This document shows, in pieces, positions 1-8,813 of a stretch of 41,250 bases of DNA; the first letter of the stretch is position 1; the number at the start of each line of letters is the position of its first letter. The stretch is from positions 1 through 41,250 of the forward strand of contig DASUXY010000049.1 in assembly GCA_036377675.1 (NCBI GenBank), given 5' to 3'. The DNA comes from DASUXY01 sp036377675. Its GTDB lineage: Bacteria > Bacillota > Bacilli > Bacillales > Amphibacillaceae. A program made the position numbers and the translations under genes. Below the pieces are notes generated by a model. That model was not told the origin of the DNA, did not search any database, and worked only from the letters and a program-made list of their open reading frames with translations.

Positions 1-329
1 TTAGCAATAATTAAATAAATAACGCTTAAAATTAAAATAATAACAAGCGGACTGATGAATCCTATAACGATAACCGTCCCTCTAGTAAATACGTTCACCA
101 TTTCTTTTTCATCTTCTGTTAACCTCAATTCTCCGTAATCAATGTCCATCCCTAAAGACCCAAGCGAAGCACCAATCCCAAATAAAATCATGATCATAAT
201 TAAGGCTTTCCATATGTGCGGTCTTTTCCGGATCCGTTCAAATTGTTCGACCGGATGTGTAATCATTCCTACAAGTGATGGTTTTTTACTTTTTTCTTCA
301 TAGGACATTTCACTTATTTCCTTTGACAT
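1..329 (-). CDS. YIP1-family integral membrane protein, 5' part only
   Basis: The reading frame starts at the ATG at 329 and runs off the left edge after 109 codons, so the C-terminal part is missing. An AAAGGAG ribosome site lies about 9 bases upstream of the ATG. The N-terminus is polar (MSKEISEMSYEEKSKKPSLV) and is followed by a segment resembling the start of YIP1 domains, where a Pro-rich loop and an amphipathic stretch precede the first membrane helix. Two hydrophobic helices are visible, around residues 43-56 and 85-108. YIP1 proteins are polytopic membrane proteins of poorly known function in bacteria. The gene is divergent from the peptide importer. The family call rests on overall pattern only. 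Confidence 0.6.
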   Translation of the reverse strand, partial: MSKEISEMSYEEKSKKPSLVGMITHPVEQFERIRKRPHIWKALIMIMILFGIGASLGSLGMDIDYGELRLTEDEKEMVNVFTRGTVIVIGFISPLVIILILSVIYLIIA

Positions 330-343
330 CTCCACTGTCTCCT

Positions 344-707
344 TTACGTATAATATTTTTTCACAGATTCGTAGTTACTCCACCGCAAGATAATCAAACT
401 CTTCAGATCATCCCACCTCCAATTTTTAAAAAGTGTACAATCAGCCCAATGTTTTATTAATATCGTTATTTCGAACTATTATGATGTTAGGGGCAATTGC
501 GTAAATTATTCTATTAAATGATACGTTTACAAATATAAAAAGTTTCATTTACATCTATATTAAATATTTTTTTACAAAGAGGGCCTCCATTTTCACCTCT
601 CTTGAGGCATAAAATCCATCGACTTCTCATATAGTTTACGAAGAAATATGCCTTTACTTTATGCTTTTTTTACAAATACTGTATGTATTTATATCGATAG
701 AAAGTGG
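344..707. other. Intergenic region between the YIP1-like gene and the app operon
   Basis: There is no supportable gene here. The DNA is AT-rich and must hold the divergent promoters of the membrane-protein gene and the peptide importer, but I could not fix a convincing -35/-10 pair. A weak GCCTC/GAGGC inverted repeat with a 16-17 base loop lies near 584-610, just ahead of the importer. It lacks a U-tract. Confidence 0.4.
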
Positions 708-1721
708 GTGTTTTCTATTAAACAAAAGGCCGTACTAGAGATTAATCGCTTAAAAACATATTTTTATTTATCTGACAACCGTATAGCCAAAGCCGTTGAT
801 GACTTGTCACTATCCATTCTTCCTGGTGAAACCGTTGCCCTTGTCGGCGAATCGGGAAGTGGTAAAAGTATGACAGCTCTTTCGGTTATGAAACTCATCA
901 ATAAACCTGGGCGAATCGTCGATGGAACGATTCTATTAAATGGAAAAGAACTCACACATTACTCCGACAAACAAATGGAACATATCCGTGGGCAAGAGAT
1001 GGCGATGATTTTCCAGGAGCCGATGACTGCACTCAATCCTGTCTTTACGATCGGCAGTCAAATTTCAGAAATACTTCGTAAACATAAAAAGATGTCTAAG
1101 ACAGCTGCGCGAAAACGAACGATTGAATTATTAAATGTCGTAGGAATTCCACGTGCTGAAGAAATCATCCATGATTACCCCCATCAATTATCAGGTGGAA
1201 TGAGACAACGCGTCATGATTGCGATGGCCATTTCCTGTGAGCCAAAACTACTTATTGCCGATGAGCCAACAACCGCATTAGACGTTACGATTCAGGCGCA
1301 AATTCTCGACTTAATGGTTGAGCTGAAACATAAGTTCCAAATGGCTTTATTGCTCATTACCCATGACCTCGGCATCGTTTCCCAATATGCAGATCGTGTC
1401 ATGGTCATGTACGGCGGGCAAATTGTTGAACAGGCAAAGACAAGTGAACTGCTCGAAAGTACGAAACACCCCTATACACGCGGATTGTTAAAAAGTTTGC
1501 CAAGATTGGATCTAGATAAAGAACGGTTAGAAATGATTAAGGGAACGGTTCCATCAGCTGATCGTTTTCCGGACGGTTGTCGCTTTTCTACAAGATGCCC
1601 GTACGTCATGAAAACATGTCATCACAAAAACCCCGACTTAAGGAAGGTTCAAGAAGATTATTTCGTTCGCTGTTATTTATACGAGGACGGAGGTAAACCA
1701 AATGAATGCGGTCAAACATGA
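708..1721 (+). CDS. appD: Oligopeptide/dipeptide ABC importer ATPase (AppD/OppD type)
   Basis: This is one of two ATPases driving peptide import across the cytoplasmic membrane. It has a Walker A motif (GESGSGKS), the ABC signature LSGGMRQR, Walker B (LLIADEPTTALD) and the H-loop region ITHDLG. The C-terminal extension typical of peptide importers carries the conserved cysteines (GCRFSTRCP, then C near the end), a region associated with an Fe-S cluster or disulfide in this family. The frame stays open to an ATG at 648, but that 20-residue extension is hydrophobic, unlike family members, and has no ribosome site. I prefer the GTG at 708, which gives 337 residues, the normal length. Neither start has a strong Shine-Dalgarno sequence. 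The next gene overlaps its end by 20 bases. Confidence 0.9.
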   Translation: MFSIKQKAVLEINRLKTYFYLSDNRIAKAVDDLSLSILPGETVALVGESGSGKSMTALSVMKLINKPGRIVDGTILLNGKELTHYSDKQMEHIRGQEMAMIFQEPMTALNPVFTIGSQISEILRKHKKMSKTAARKRTIELLNVVGIPRAEEIIHDYPHQLSGGMRQRVMIAMAISCEPKLLIADEPTTALDVTIQAQILDLMVELKHKFQMALLLITHDLGIVSQYADRVMVMYGGQIVEQAKTSELLESTKHPYTRGLLKSLPRLDLDKERLEMIKGTVPSADRFPDGCRFSTRCPYVMKTCHHKNPDLRKVQEDYFVRCYLYEDGGKPNECGQT

Positions 1722-2691
1722 TGTATTAGTAGATGTTCAACATGTAAAAAAATATTATCCATTGAAAGGAGGTGTTTTGAAACGGACGATTGGACACGTA
1801 AAAGCTGTCGATGATGTGTCATTTCATATTTTTCGAGGAGAAACATTAGGCATTGTCGGGGAATCTGGCTCTGGGAAATCAACTTTAGGACGTGTCATTC
1901 TTCGGCTGCTCACCCCATCAGAAGGAAAAATCTTCTTCAACGGAAAAGAAATCTCCCAATTGAGGAGAAAACAGCTACGTCCCTTTCGACGTGACATGCA
2001 AATGATTTTTCAGGATCCATTTGCATCATTGAACGCAAGGATGAGTGTTGCTGAATTAATCGAAGAACCCCTTTTTGTCCAAACTTCGCTTTCAAAAAGA
2101 GAACGAAAAGAAAAAGCCCTTGAAATGATGGAAAAAGTCGGCTTACGTGTAGAAGATCGACAAAAGTATCCTCACGAATTCTCAGGAGGACAGCGGCAAA
2201 GAATTGGCATTGCAAGAGCACTCATCATCCGACCCCAATTTGTTATTTGTGATGAACCTGTATCCGCTCTTGATGTATCTATCCAAGCTCAAGTGTTAAA
2301 TGTCATGAAAGACCTACAGGATGATTTAGGATTAACGTATTTATTCATCGCTCATGACTTGAGTGTCGTCAAGCATATTAGCGATAGGATTGCTGTCATG
2401 TATTTAGGAAGAATCGCCGAGCTAGCACCTAAACAGACACTTTATAAACACCCCCTCCATCCATATACAAAGGCATTGCTCGCTTCGATTCCTGTCCTGG
2501 AGACCAAACCATTGAAAGAACGAAGAAAAAAAATAACCGTAGATGGTGACTTGCCGAGTCCGTCCAACCCACCGTCCGGATGTGCATTTCGGACAAGATG
2601 TCCCGAAGCACATGATCGATGCATCGTTGACCGACCAGAATTGACAGAAGTTGATGATGGACACTTTGTTGCTTGTCATTTATATCCATAA
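1702..2691 (+). CDS. appF: Oligopeptide/dipeptide ABC importer ATPase (AppF/OppF type)
   Basis: This is the second ATPase of the importer, predicted to pair with AppD. It has Walker A (GESGSGKST), signature SGGQRQR, Walker B (FVICDEPVSALD) and the H-loop HDLSVV, followed by the peptide-importer C-terminal domain with the GCAFRTRCP cysteine motif. At 329 residues it has normal length. The ATG at 1702 is preceded by ACGGAGG about 9 bases away, placed inside the end of appD, which indicates translational coupling. The gene order D-F-A-B-C equals that of the B. subtilis app operon rather than opp (A-B-C-D-F), so I use app names. The peptide range is not predictable. Confidence 0.92.
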   Translation: MNAVKHDVLVDVQHVKKYYPLKGGVLKRTIGHVKAVDDVSFHIFRGETLGIVGESGSGKSTLGRVILRLLTPSEGKIFFNGKEISQLRRKQLRPFRRDMQMIFQDPFASLNARMSVAELIEEPLFVQTSLSKRERKEKALEMMEKVGLRVEDRQKYPHEFSGGQRQRIGIARALIIRPQFVICDEPVSALDVSIQAQVLNVMKDLQDDLGLTYLFIAHDLSVVKHISDRIAVMYLGRIAELAPKQTLYKHPLHPYTKALLASIPVLETKPLKERRKKITVDGDLPSPSNPPSGCAFRTRCPEAHDRCIVDRPELTEVDDGHFVACHLYP

Positions 2692-3132
2692 ATTTGCTTA
2701 TAACAAGCAACTAAGGCAAATATGTAAAGCATTTTAGACGATGTATATCTACTCTTTTATCGAACACTTAGCCGCCCAAATGAACATGCCGTCCGCAGTA
2801 GTTCAAGCTGAAAGAAGACTCATGGAAGCATCCATGAAAGGATACAAGGAGCAACTATTTCCAAACGTACCGTTTTAATTTTTCAGCGAGAAGATAACGA
2901 AATGCACGAATTACACATAAAAGAAAAACTCTACATCCTTCATCATGAAAGGAGGTGATTTTCAGCATCCATTCATAAATGATATTTTCATTCTACTCGT
3001 TACTCTTAAAAGGCCTAAAATGTTCGTTTACGGGCAGTTAGATTTCACCATTTATTCGATATATTGAACGAGAGATAGTAATATACTGCCCATTCATTTG
3101 CAATCCATTACTCGTAACAAGGGGGAGTTCAT
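2692..3132. other. Long leader between appF and appA, with possible 45-codon ORF
   Basis: This 441-base gap inside the operon has no recognised gene. An open frame at 2741-2878 (+) would encode 45 residues ending FPNVPF. It has no clear ribosome site, so I do not call it a gene. A very strong Shine-Dalgarno-like run (AAAGGAGGTGAT) occurs near 2946-2958 with no convincing start codon at the right distance. A long-loop inverted repeat at 3032-3091 is listed separately. The gap may carry an internal promoter or mRNA control element for the highly needed binding protein. Confidence 0.35.
3032..3091 (+). promoter_or_regulatory. Inverted repeat in the appA leader
   Basis: GGGCAGT (3032-3038) and ACTGCCC (3085-3091) are perfect complements enclosing about 46 bases, inside which a short TTC/GAA repeat lies. 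It ends 41 bases before the appA start. It could be a structured leader or chance. No riboswitch class is recognised. Confidence 0.25.
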
Positions 3133-4905
3133 TTGTTTAAGTCATTTACAGTTAAATTATTTACGTTTTTATTGCTATGTGGAATCGTCTTTCTTGCTGC
3201 ATGTTCAAGTGAAGAGCCAAAACCAGATACAGATAAGAAAGAAGAAGTAAACGACAGTGAACCAACATCCGGTGGAACAATCGTCGGAGCGATGTATTCT
3301 GCTCCCGCCGGAATGTTCAATCCAATTTTTTACGAGGAAACATATGAAGCAAATATCCTCGAATTTACACATGAAAAACTCGTTATCCAAAATGAAGAGC
3401 TCGAATTTATCCCAAGTCTTGCAAAAGAGTGGAAAATAAATGATGACCAGACGGAAATTACTCTTTTCCTAGAAGAAGATGTGACGTGGCATGACGGTGA
3501 ACCCTTTACAGCTGAAGACGTTGTCTTTACGTATAAAGCGATGTCCGATCCAGATTATGTCTCAGCAGGAGGTATTCGCACAGCCTATGTCCAACCGTTA
3601 TTAAATTATGAGGAATATGTATCCGGAAAAACAGATGAATTTACTGCTGTCGTCGCTGAAGATGACTATACCGTTACGTTTAAATTTGAGGAGCCGAATG
3701 TCAATCCACTCTATCCAGTTAGTTTCAGGATTATACCGAAACATATTTTTGAAGATATCCCAGTTAAAGATATGCCATCTGCTGAAGAATCATTAGATCC
3801 TGGAAAAGTTATCGGCACTGGACCTTTTAAATTTACCGAGATGGTTGAGCGTGAACAATATGTGTTAGAGCGGTATGATGATTATTGGCAAGGTAAACCG
3901 TATCTCGATAAAATTGTTTGGAAAATCATCGCACAATCCGTTATGACGGGCTTACTTGAATCGGAGGAATTAGATTTCGTTTCTGAGCCGAACGGAATTC
4001 CACCTTCAGATTACGAAACAGTCAACTCACTCGACCACATTAACATTATCGAACAAGCCGATTTTGGATATCAGTTACTCGGATTCAAACATAACCATCG
4101 AACGACTGAAGATGTTGAAAATGGCGTCTTAAATCCAGACAATTGGGTACCAAACGAAAAACTGTCCGATCCCATCGTCCGGCAAGCGATTGCCTACGGT
4201 ATTGACCGCCAAGGATTAGTAGATGGATTGTTATACGGTCGTGGGCAACCGATCAATTCACCGATTGCTATCCAAATGTGGGCATTCGATGAGGAAGCTG
4301 CCATCGATTATACCTATGATCCGGATAAAGCGATGGAGATGCTCGATGAAGCAGGTTACGTAGATGTAGATGATGATGGATTTAGAGAAGATCCCGACGG
4401 TAAGGAATGGGTTTTAAATATGGATTATCCAACTGGAAATGAATTGCGTGAACGATCCGCTCCACTCATCCAACAGCAACTCGAAGAAATTGGTGTGAAG
4501 GTTAATTTGCGACAACCGAAGGAAATGACCGCTTATGTTGAAGATTTAACCGATGATGATAGTGATTGGGATTTATATTTACTCGGCTGGACTTTAGGTA
4601 GTGATGATCCAGATCCAACAGGTCTATGGGCTTCTGATGCACCATATAACTTCTCACGTTGGAACAACCCCGATTCAGATGATTTCATTCAACAAGCATT
4701 GAAAGCTCCAGAAGCTTTTGAACAAGATTATCGAGCTGACGTTTATGCAAAATGGCAAACGTTATTTTCTGAAGACCTCCCAGCACTACTACTCTATGCA
4801 CAAAACAAACTATGGGCTCATAACAAACGGTTACACGGTATTCAACCTCTCCCTCATACGATGTATGAGAATTCCCATCTATGGTGGGTTGATGACGAGG
4901 AATAA
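3133..4905 (+). CDS. appA: Peptide-binding lipoprotein of the ABC importer (SBP family 5)
   Basis: This extracellular, membrane-anchored receptor captures peptides and delivers them to the permeases. The start is TTG at 3133, with AAGGGGGAG about 6-8 bases upstream. The signal peptide is hydrophobic and ends in the lipobox LAAC, with the lipidated Cys near residue 24, followed by a charged linker. The mature part shows the family 5 pattern: a segment LAKEWKINDDQTEITLFLE, then VTWHDGEPFTAEDVVFTYKA, then GTGPFKF and later AIAYGIDRQGLVDG. The length of 590 residues is usual for AppA/DppE-like proteins. It is strongly acidic, common in salt-tolerant bacilli. An 11-bp hairpin follows the stop. Confidence 0.93.
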   Translation: MFKSFTVKLFTFLLLCGIVFLAACSSEEPKPDTDKKEEVNDSEPTSGGTIVGAMYSAPAGMFNPIFYEETYEANILEFTHEKLVIQNEELEFIPSLAKEWKINDDQTEITLFLEEDVTWHDGEPFTAEDVVFTYKAMSDPDYVSAGGIRTAYVQPLLNYEEYVSGKTDEFTAVVAEDDYTVTFKFEEPNVNPLYPVSFRIIPKHIFEDIPVKDMPSAEESLDPGKVIGTGPFKFTEMVEREQYVLERYDDYWQGKPYLDKIVWKIIAQSVMTGLLESEELDFVSEPNGIPPSDYETVNSLDHINIIEQADFGYQLLGFKHNHRTTEDVENGVLNPDNWVPNEKLSDPIVRQAIAYGIDRQGLVDGLLYGRGQPINSPIAIQMWAFDEEAAIDYTYDPDKAMEMLDEAGYVDVDDDGFREDPDGKEWVLNMDYPTGNELRERSAPLIQQQLEEIGVKVNLRQPKEMTAYVEDLTDDDSDWDLYLLGWTLGSDDPDPTGLWASDAPYNFSRWNNPDSDDFIQQALKAPEAFEQDYRADVYAKWQTLFSEDLPALLLYAQNKLWAHNKRLHGIQPLPHTMYENSHLWWVDDEE

Positions 4906-4918
4906 TAAATAGGATCAT

Positions 4919-4944
4919 GAGAGTATACGTAATCGTATACTCTC
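4919..4944 (+). promoter_or_regulatory. Perfect intercistronic hairpin between appA and appB
   Basis: GAGAGTATACG (4919-4929) pairs perfectly with CGTATACTCTC (4934-4944) around a TAAT loop, giving an 11-bp stem. No U-tract follows and the appB ribosome site begins only 7 bases later, so it is not a normal terminator. Such stem-loops often protect the upstream mRNA segment, which would let the binding protein be made in excess over the permeases. That role is inferred. Confidence 0.7.
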
Positions 4945-4962
4945 CCTCATAGGAGGGTCAGA

Positions 4963-5928
4963 ATGTACAAATATATTATAAGAAGATGTATCATTTTTAT
5001 TCCGATGCTCATCATGTTAACCATCATTGTGTTCGGCTTAGCAAAAGCAGCTCCGGGCGATCCATTTACTGGGAAAATACTCGACCCAAATGTTGATCCA
5101 ATCGTTTATGAACAACAGCGGAAAGAGCTTGGGTTAAACAAGCCTATTTACGTGCAATATTTTCATTGGGTCACTTCGATTGTCAAAGGGGACTTAGGTG
5201 AGTCGATGTATTATAACGGACGGCCTGTACAAACACTCATCAAAGAGCGATTGATGAATACAGTATATTTAGGACTCTTTTCTCTTTTTATTACATTAAT
5301 CGTATCGATCCCTATCGGTATTTATTCGGCGCGAAATCAATACTCAATGTTCGATTACGGCTCAACAACATTCGCTTTTTTAGGATTAGCCATTCCTAAC
5401 TTTTTCTTCGGTCTCATCGCTATTTATATGTTATCGATCAAGCTCGATTGGTTCCCCGCACAAGGAACAATTTCCAATACGAACATCACTGGTATTCAGG
5501 AAATAAAAGAACGGATTCATCACCTCATCTTGCCTGGAATTACAATTGGACTCGCTAGCACAGCTTCCTATATGCGGTATATGCGCTCTGAAGTGCTCCA
5601 CGTTTTAGGTAGTGATTATATACGGACGGCAAGAGCAAAAGGAATGTCTCAGCGAAATGTGTTGTATAAACATACGTTACGAAATGCTTTAATCCCTATT
5701 ATTACATTAATGGGATTTGAACTAGGAGCCTTGTTGAGCGGAGCAATCATTACTGAACAAGTATTTAATTATCCTGGGTTAGGGACGTTATTTATCAATG
5801 CCGTGTTAAATAGAGATTATCCGGTCACGATGGCGATTGCTCTTCTTTTAGGCGTCGCTATTCTCGTCGGAAATTTATTAGCCGATATTTTTTATAGTAT
5901 TGTCGACCCAAGAATCCGTTATGATTGA
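4963..5928 (+). CDS. appB: Peptide ABC importer permease (AppB/OppB type)
   Basis: This inner-membrane permease subunit forms a heterodimer with AppC. At 321 residues it shows the first membrane helix at residues 9-29 and the DppB/OppB N-terminal pattern (AAPGDPF, then LGLNKPIYVQYFHW). The EAA loop that contacts the ATPases is visible as DYIRTARAKGMSQRNVLYKH, with the conserved Gly. The ATG at 4963 is preceded by AGGAGGG 7 bases away. The appC start lies 11 bases after the stop. Confidence 0.95.
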   Translation: MYKYIIRRCIIFIPMLIMLTIIVFGLAKAAPGDPFTGKILDPNVDPIVYEQQRKELGLNKPIYVQYFHWVTSIVKGDLGESMYYNGRPVQTLIKERLMNTVYLGLFSLFITLIVSIPIGIYSARNQYSMFDYGSTTFAFLGLAIPNFFFGLIAIYMLSIKLDWFPAQGTISNTNITGIQEIKERIHHLILPGITIGLASTASYMRYMRSEVLHVLGSDYIRTARAKGMSQRNVLYKHTLRNALIPIITLMGFELGALLSGAIITEQVFNYPGLGTLFINAVLNRDYPVTMAIALLLGVAILVGNLLADIFYSIVDPRIRYD

Positions 5929-5939
5929 GGTGAATTGAA

Positions 5940-6830
5940 ATGCATGCAAAAGAAATAGACAATCCTTCTCATTCACATAAAAGTCCATTTCAGTTAGCTT
6001 TTAGACGATTTTATCGAAATAAACTGGCGATGATCGGGTTAATCGTATTCATTGGCATTTGTCTGCTCGCTCTATGTGCCCCCTTGTTAACGGATCATGA
6101 CCCTACGAAAGGAGACTTATCACTCATTGAACAACCACCTTCCTCGGAACATATTCTTGGGACAGACAGTTCTGGGCGTGATAATTTTGCTAGACTCATA
6201 TACGGTTCAAGAATTTCGTTAACAGTCGGAGTTAGCGCGATGCTATTTACGCTCGTTATCGGTGTCATTACTGGAGCGATTAGTGGTTATTATGGTGGAA
6301 TTGTCGACCAAATCATTATGCGAGTTGCTGACCTCGTTCTGACCTTACCGTTTCTCGTTTTAGCCTTAACGATTATCGCTTTATTGGAAAAGGTTACGAT
6401 TAGCATCTTCGTCATTGTTATTGCGGTAACGACGTGGCCGACGCTTACTCGCATCGTCCGTGGTTCATTTCTCTCCTTACGCGAACAGGAGTTTGTTCTT
6501 AGCGCTCAAGCTATCGGTGCTGGAGACTTTCGGATTATCTTTAAACATTTCATTCCAAATGCGATTGGACCGATTATTGTAAATGCTACGCTCATGATGG
6601 CGACGATGATCATCGCTGAATCCGGATTAAGCTTTATCGGGATGGGAATTCCGCAACCGACGCCGACATGGGGAAATATGATTTCTGAAGCTCAAAATAT
6701 TCGCATCCTCCAAAACCACCCCGAAGCATGGATTCCACCTGGAGTTGGGATATTAATTACGGTACTTTCGATTAACTTCATCGGCGATGGTTTACGTGAT
6801 GCATTTGATCCGAAGAGCGATCATCAATAA
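5940..6830 (+). CDS. appC: Peptide ABC importer permease (AppC/OppC type)
   Basis: This is the second permease subunit. At 296 residues it has the N-terminal cytoplasmic segment with FRRFYRNKLAMIGL, then the OppC-type motif HILGTDSSGRDNFARLIYGSR, and an EAA loop (EQEFVLSAQAIGAGDFRIIF). The C-terminus FIGDGLRDAFDPK is characteristic of the family. A GAGGTG ribosome site precedes the ATG at 5940. A strong terminator lies 100 bases downstream, so this is the last gene of the operon. Confidence 0.95.
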   Translation: MHAKEIDNPSHSHKSPFQLAFRRFYRNKLAMIGLIVFIGICLLALCAPLLTDHDPTKGDLSLIEQPPSSEHILGTDSSGRDNFARLIYGSRISLTVGVSAMLFTLVIGVITGAISGYYGGIVDQIIMRVADLVLTLPFLVLALTIIALLEKVTISIFVIVIAVTTWPTLTRIVRGSFLSLREQEFVLSAQAIGAGDFRIIFKHFIPNAIGPIIVNATLMMATMIIAESGLSFIGMGIPQPTPTWGNMISEAQNIRILQNHPEAWIPPGVGILITVLSINFIGDGLRDAFDPKSDHQ

Positions 6831-6930
6831 ATGATTGTTTACGTTGTAAGTTTTGGAATCAGTAAGCATCATCTTCCTTGTCAAAGACCTAGATGGCATG
6901 ATGGAAGTTTGATCGTTTATTGAAAAAAAC

Positions 6931-6962
6931 AACCCGTTCACTCCTGAATGAACGGGTTTTCT
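6931..6962. terminator. Bidirectional rho-independent terminator after appC
   Basis: AACCCGTTCA (6931-6940) pairs with TGAACGGGTT (6949-6958), a 10-bp stem with an 8-base loop. T-rich sequence follows on the plus strand and an A-run precedes it, so it can end both the app operon and the convergent DsrE-like gene. Confidence 0.88.
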
Positions 6963-7022
6963 TTGTCTACTTCACAGACGGAAAAGACGCAATAGACAAC
7001 CTCTCTCTTAAATGAGTAATGA

Positions 7023-7397
7023 TTAATTTAATTGTAGCGATTTCTTCGCATTCATCACCGCATCAACGACGTAATCTGCCGTGACAATTTCCGCACCATC
7101 GATGAGGTCTTCTTTACTAACATCATTATGTTCCATACAAGACGCACATACGTTGAACTTACCACCTTTTTCTAGAAAAGCTGGCAATAATTCTTTAATC
7201 GGTTTAAATGGTGCCCCGATATCAATTTTATCAGCATATCCTTTTTCCGCTAAATGAACAGCATCTGAAAGTAATAACAACTCGACATCGTGACCTTTTT
7301 CCAATGCAGTCACGCCCATCGTAAACGCAATCGTAACATTATTCGAATCTCTTTCATGAGCAGTTAATGTAACTAACAAATCTGAACCTGTACTCAT
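7023..7397 (-). CDS. DsrE/DsrF-like family protein
   Basis: This is a small cytoplasmic protein of the DsrE/F fold, whose members act in sulfur relay or sulfur-transfer reactions, though most Bacillus members are uncharacterised. The sequence shows a beta-strand start (LLVTLTAHERDSNNVTIAF), a central strand VELLLLSDAVHLAEKG and a CASC motif near residue 86-89, where related proteins carry a reactive cysteine. The frame is open to a TTG at 7400, but the adjacent ATG at 7397 has GGAGG at good spacing and gives 124 residues. It is monocistronic, with the terminator at 6931-6962 downstream. The substrate is unknown. Confidence 0.8.
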   Translation of the reverse strand: MSTGSDLLVTLTAHERDSNNVTIAFTMGVTALEKGHDVELLLLSDAVHLAEKGYADKIDIGAPFKPIKELLPAFLEKGGKFNVCASCMEHNDVSKEDLIDGAEIVTADYVVDAVMNAKKSLQLN

Positions 7398-7866
7398 CAA
7401 ATACCCTCCTCAATAATATTAGAAGTATGCAAGTTTGAATCATACCCCTCTAGGTATATGATACACTTATCGAAATAAAAAAATCAATGAATTAACTTAT
7501 TTTCCTAAACAAATGAATTGGAACGTGCTATATTCCTCCAGTATACTTTATCCTTTCCAAGGAGATTTATGCATACATAGTTATCCAGAAATGTAGGAAT
7601 ATTTTGTTAGGTTGAAAGAATACAACCAATGTCTGCAATCAATTTTAGCAAATTTTAAAAAGATGTTAGGATTTAGTAGCTGAATGGATAAAAATAAGCT
7701 GATATCGAGTCAAATGCTCAGAGAAAAAGTCATTTATGAAATATTTATTTAAATGTATGCTTCACTTCATTTAACCAACGTTCATTCTTATATTGCGTAC
7801 AATCGGAAAAAGGAAAAAACCGATTCTCCTTTATATAATACCAATGATAGAGAATCGATAATTTGA
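7398..7866. other. Intergenic region without a supportable gene
   Basis: This region is AT-rich and carries no convincing gene on either strand. An 8-bp inverted repeat, CGATTCTC (7821-7828) with GAGAATCG (7850-7857), lies just downstream of the minus-strand GlsB-like gene and could contribute to its 3' end. No clean U-tract follows. Confidence 0.4.
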
Positions 7867-8121
7867 TTAACTTAAAAGTTTTTTTATGGTACCGGCAACA
7901 ATAGCAACAATGATAGCACCTAGTAGAGCAGGAATTAATGAAAAGCCTGCTAACATAGGACCCCATGTGCCAAACAAGAGGGTACCAAGCCAATTTCCGA
8001 TGAAACCAGCTACGATAGCTCCAGCCCAGCTCCCTGGCATATCAAGAGGCGATAGCTTATCTGCAACAGTACCAATAACCATTGCAATAAGAACAGAAAG
8101 AAGAATAGCAATTATATCCAT
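7867..8121 (-). CDS. GlsB/YeaQ/YmgE family membrane protein
   Basis: This is an 84-residue, almost entirely hydrophobic protein of the family annotated as GlsB/YeaQ/YmgE stress-response or transglycosylase-associated membrane proteins. Three membrane helices are visible, with Gly-rich packing (GSWAGAIVAGFIGNWLG, LIPALLGAIIVAIVAG) and a short basic tail. The ATG at 8121 has GAAGGAGG 8 bases upstream. A longer open frame reaching 8148 lacks that support. No biochemical role is established for the family. It stands alone between intergenic regions. Confidence 0.85.
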   Translation of the reverse strand: MDIIAILLSVLIAMVIGTVADKLSPLDMPGSWAGAIVAGFIGNWLGTLLFGTWGPMLAGFSLIPALLGAIIVAIVAGTIKKLLS

Positions 8122-8528
8122 CCAACAACCTCCTTCCATAGTATGCATTCCTTTTACTAGATGTTCGACGGATAAAAGAATCCACTATAACCATATGAAG
8201 TCTATCATGATGCACAACGAGTTTTACTTCTAATTCACGCTACTAGCCAAGATAGACCATAACGGTATCCTAGGCTATTTTATAGTTACTTATTTTAAAT
8301 AGTACTATTATGAAATCGACATGGCGTAAGAACCTTAAATTGATAAGGTGGCTAAACGTATAACTTACTCCACTCAATCGCTCTTTTACCTTCCTAATCT
8401 CCATTGCCCGTAAATGGTCCCTAAGTTATGAAATATTGTGGTATTTAACTTTACATCCTTTTTGAAATCAAGATGTTCTGAATGAGTAAATAATAAAGGA
8501 GCAAATGGATCCTTTTTTTGATAAGAAA
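8122..8528. other. Non-coding or decayed stretch
   Basis: No intact gene is present. On the minus strand a 42-codon open stretch (about 8400-8515) reads KDPFAPLLFTHSEHLDF and onward, which looks protein-like but which I cannot assign. With the neighbouring fragments it fits a decayed region. Confidence 0.35.
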
Positions 8529-8812
8529 TTATGAAATTGACTTATTTATATATCTTTTATTTTGATGTGGAACTAAATCCTCATCTCCAGGCATTAGTCG
8601 CCATTTCTTATTAACAACTATACGGAACCAAACACCGGGCAAGAATGAGGTAACTAATGCTAACATAACAAGTATGGCAAAAAACTCCTGATTAATTATT
8701 CCGGACGAATATGCCACTGAAGCGAGAACAATTCCTGGCCCCCCACGGTCATTAATGGCTATTGCAAAATTAAGACTAGTTAATCGATCCTGCTTAATTA
8801 GCCTGGGGTTAT
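8529..8812 (-). pseudogene. C-terminal remnant of a cation/proton antiporter
   Basis: The minus-strand frame contains the CPA-type antiporter motif NFAIAINDRGGPGIVLASVA, then GIINQEFFAILVMLALVTS and PGVWFRIVVN, which in intact Na+/H+ exchangers form the last membrane helices. Only about 90 residues remain. Upstream the frame is closed by a stop, and the sequence switches to an unrelated flavoprotein fragment at about 8814. It is therefore a truncated, non-functional remnant. Assignment to a particular antiporter subfamily is not possible. Confidence 0.7.
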
Positions 8813-8813
8813 A

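Noticed and set aside
581..612. GCCTC/GAGGC hairpin before appD as a terminator or riboswitch
   Set aside because: The stem is only five pairs with a long loop, there is no U-tract, and no known riboswitch pattern is visible.
2945..3068. 40-codon frame starting in the AAAGGAGG run before appA
   Set aside because: Its start codon is part of the Shine-Dalgarno-like run and has no ribosome site of its own; composition looks random.
7886..8233. Plus-strand open frame opposite the GlsB-like gene
   Set aside because: It is the antisense reading of a real gene with clear membrane-protein features and a strong ribosome site.
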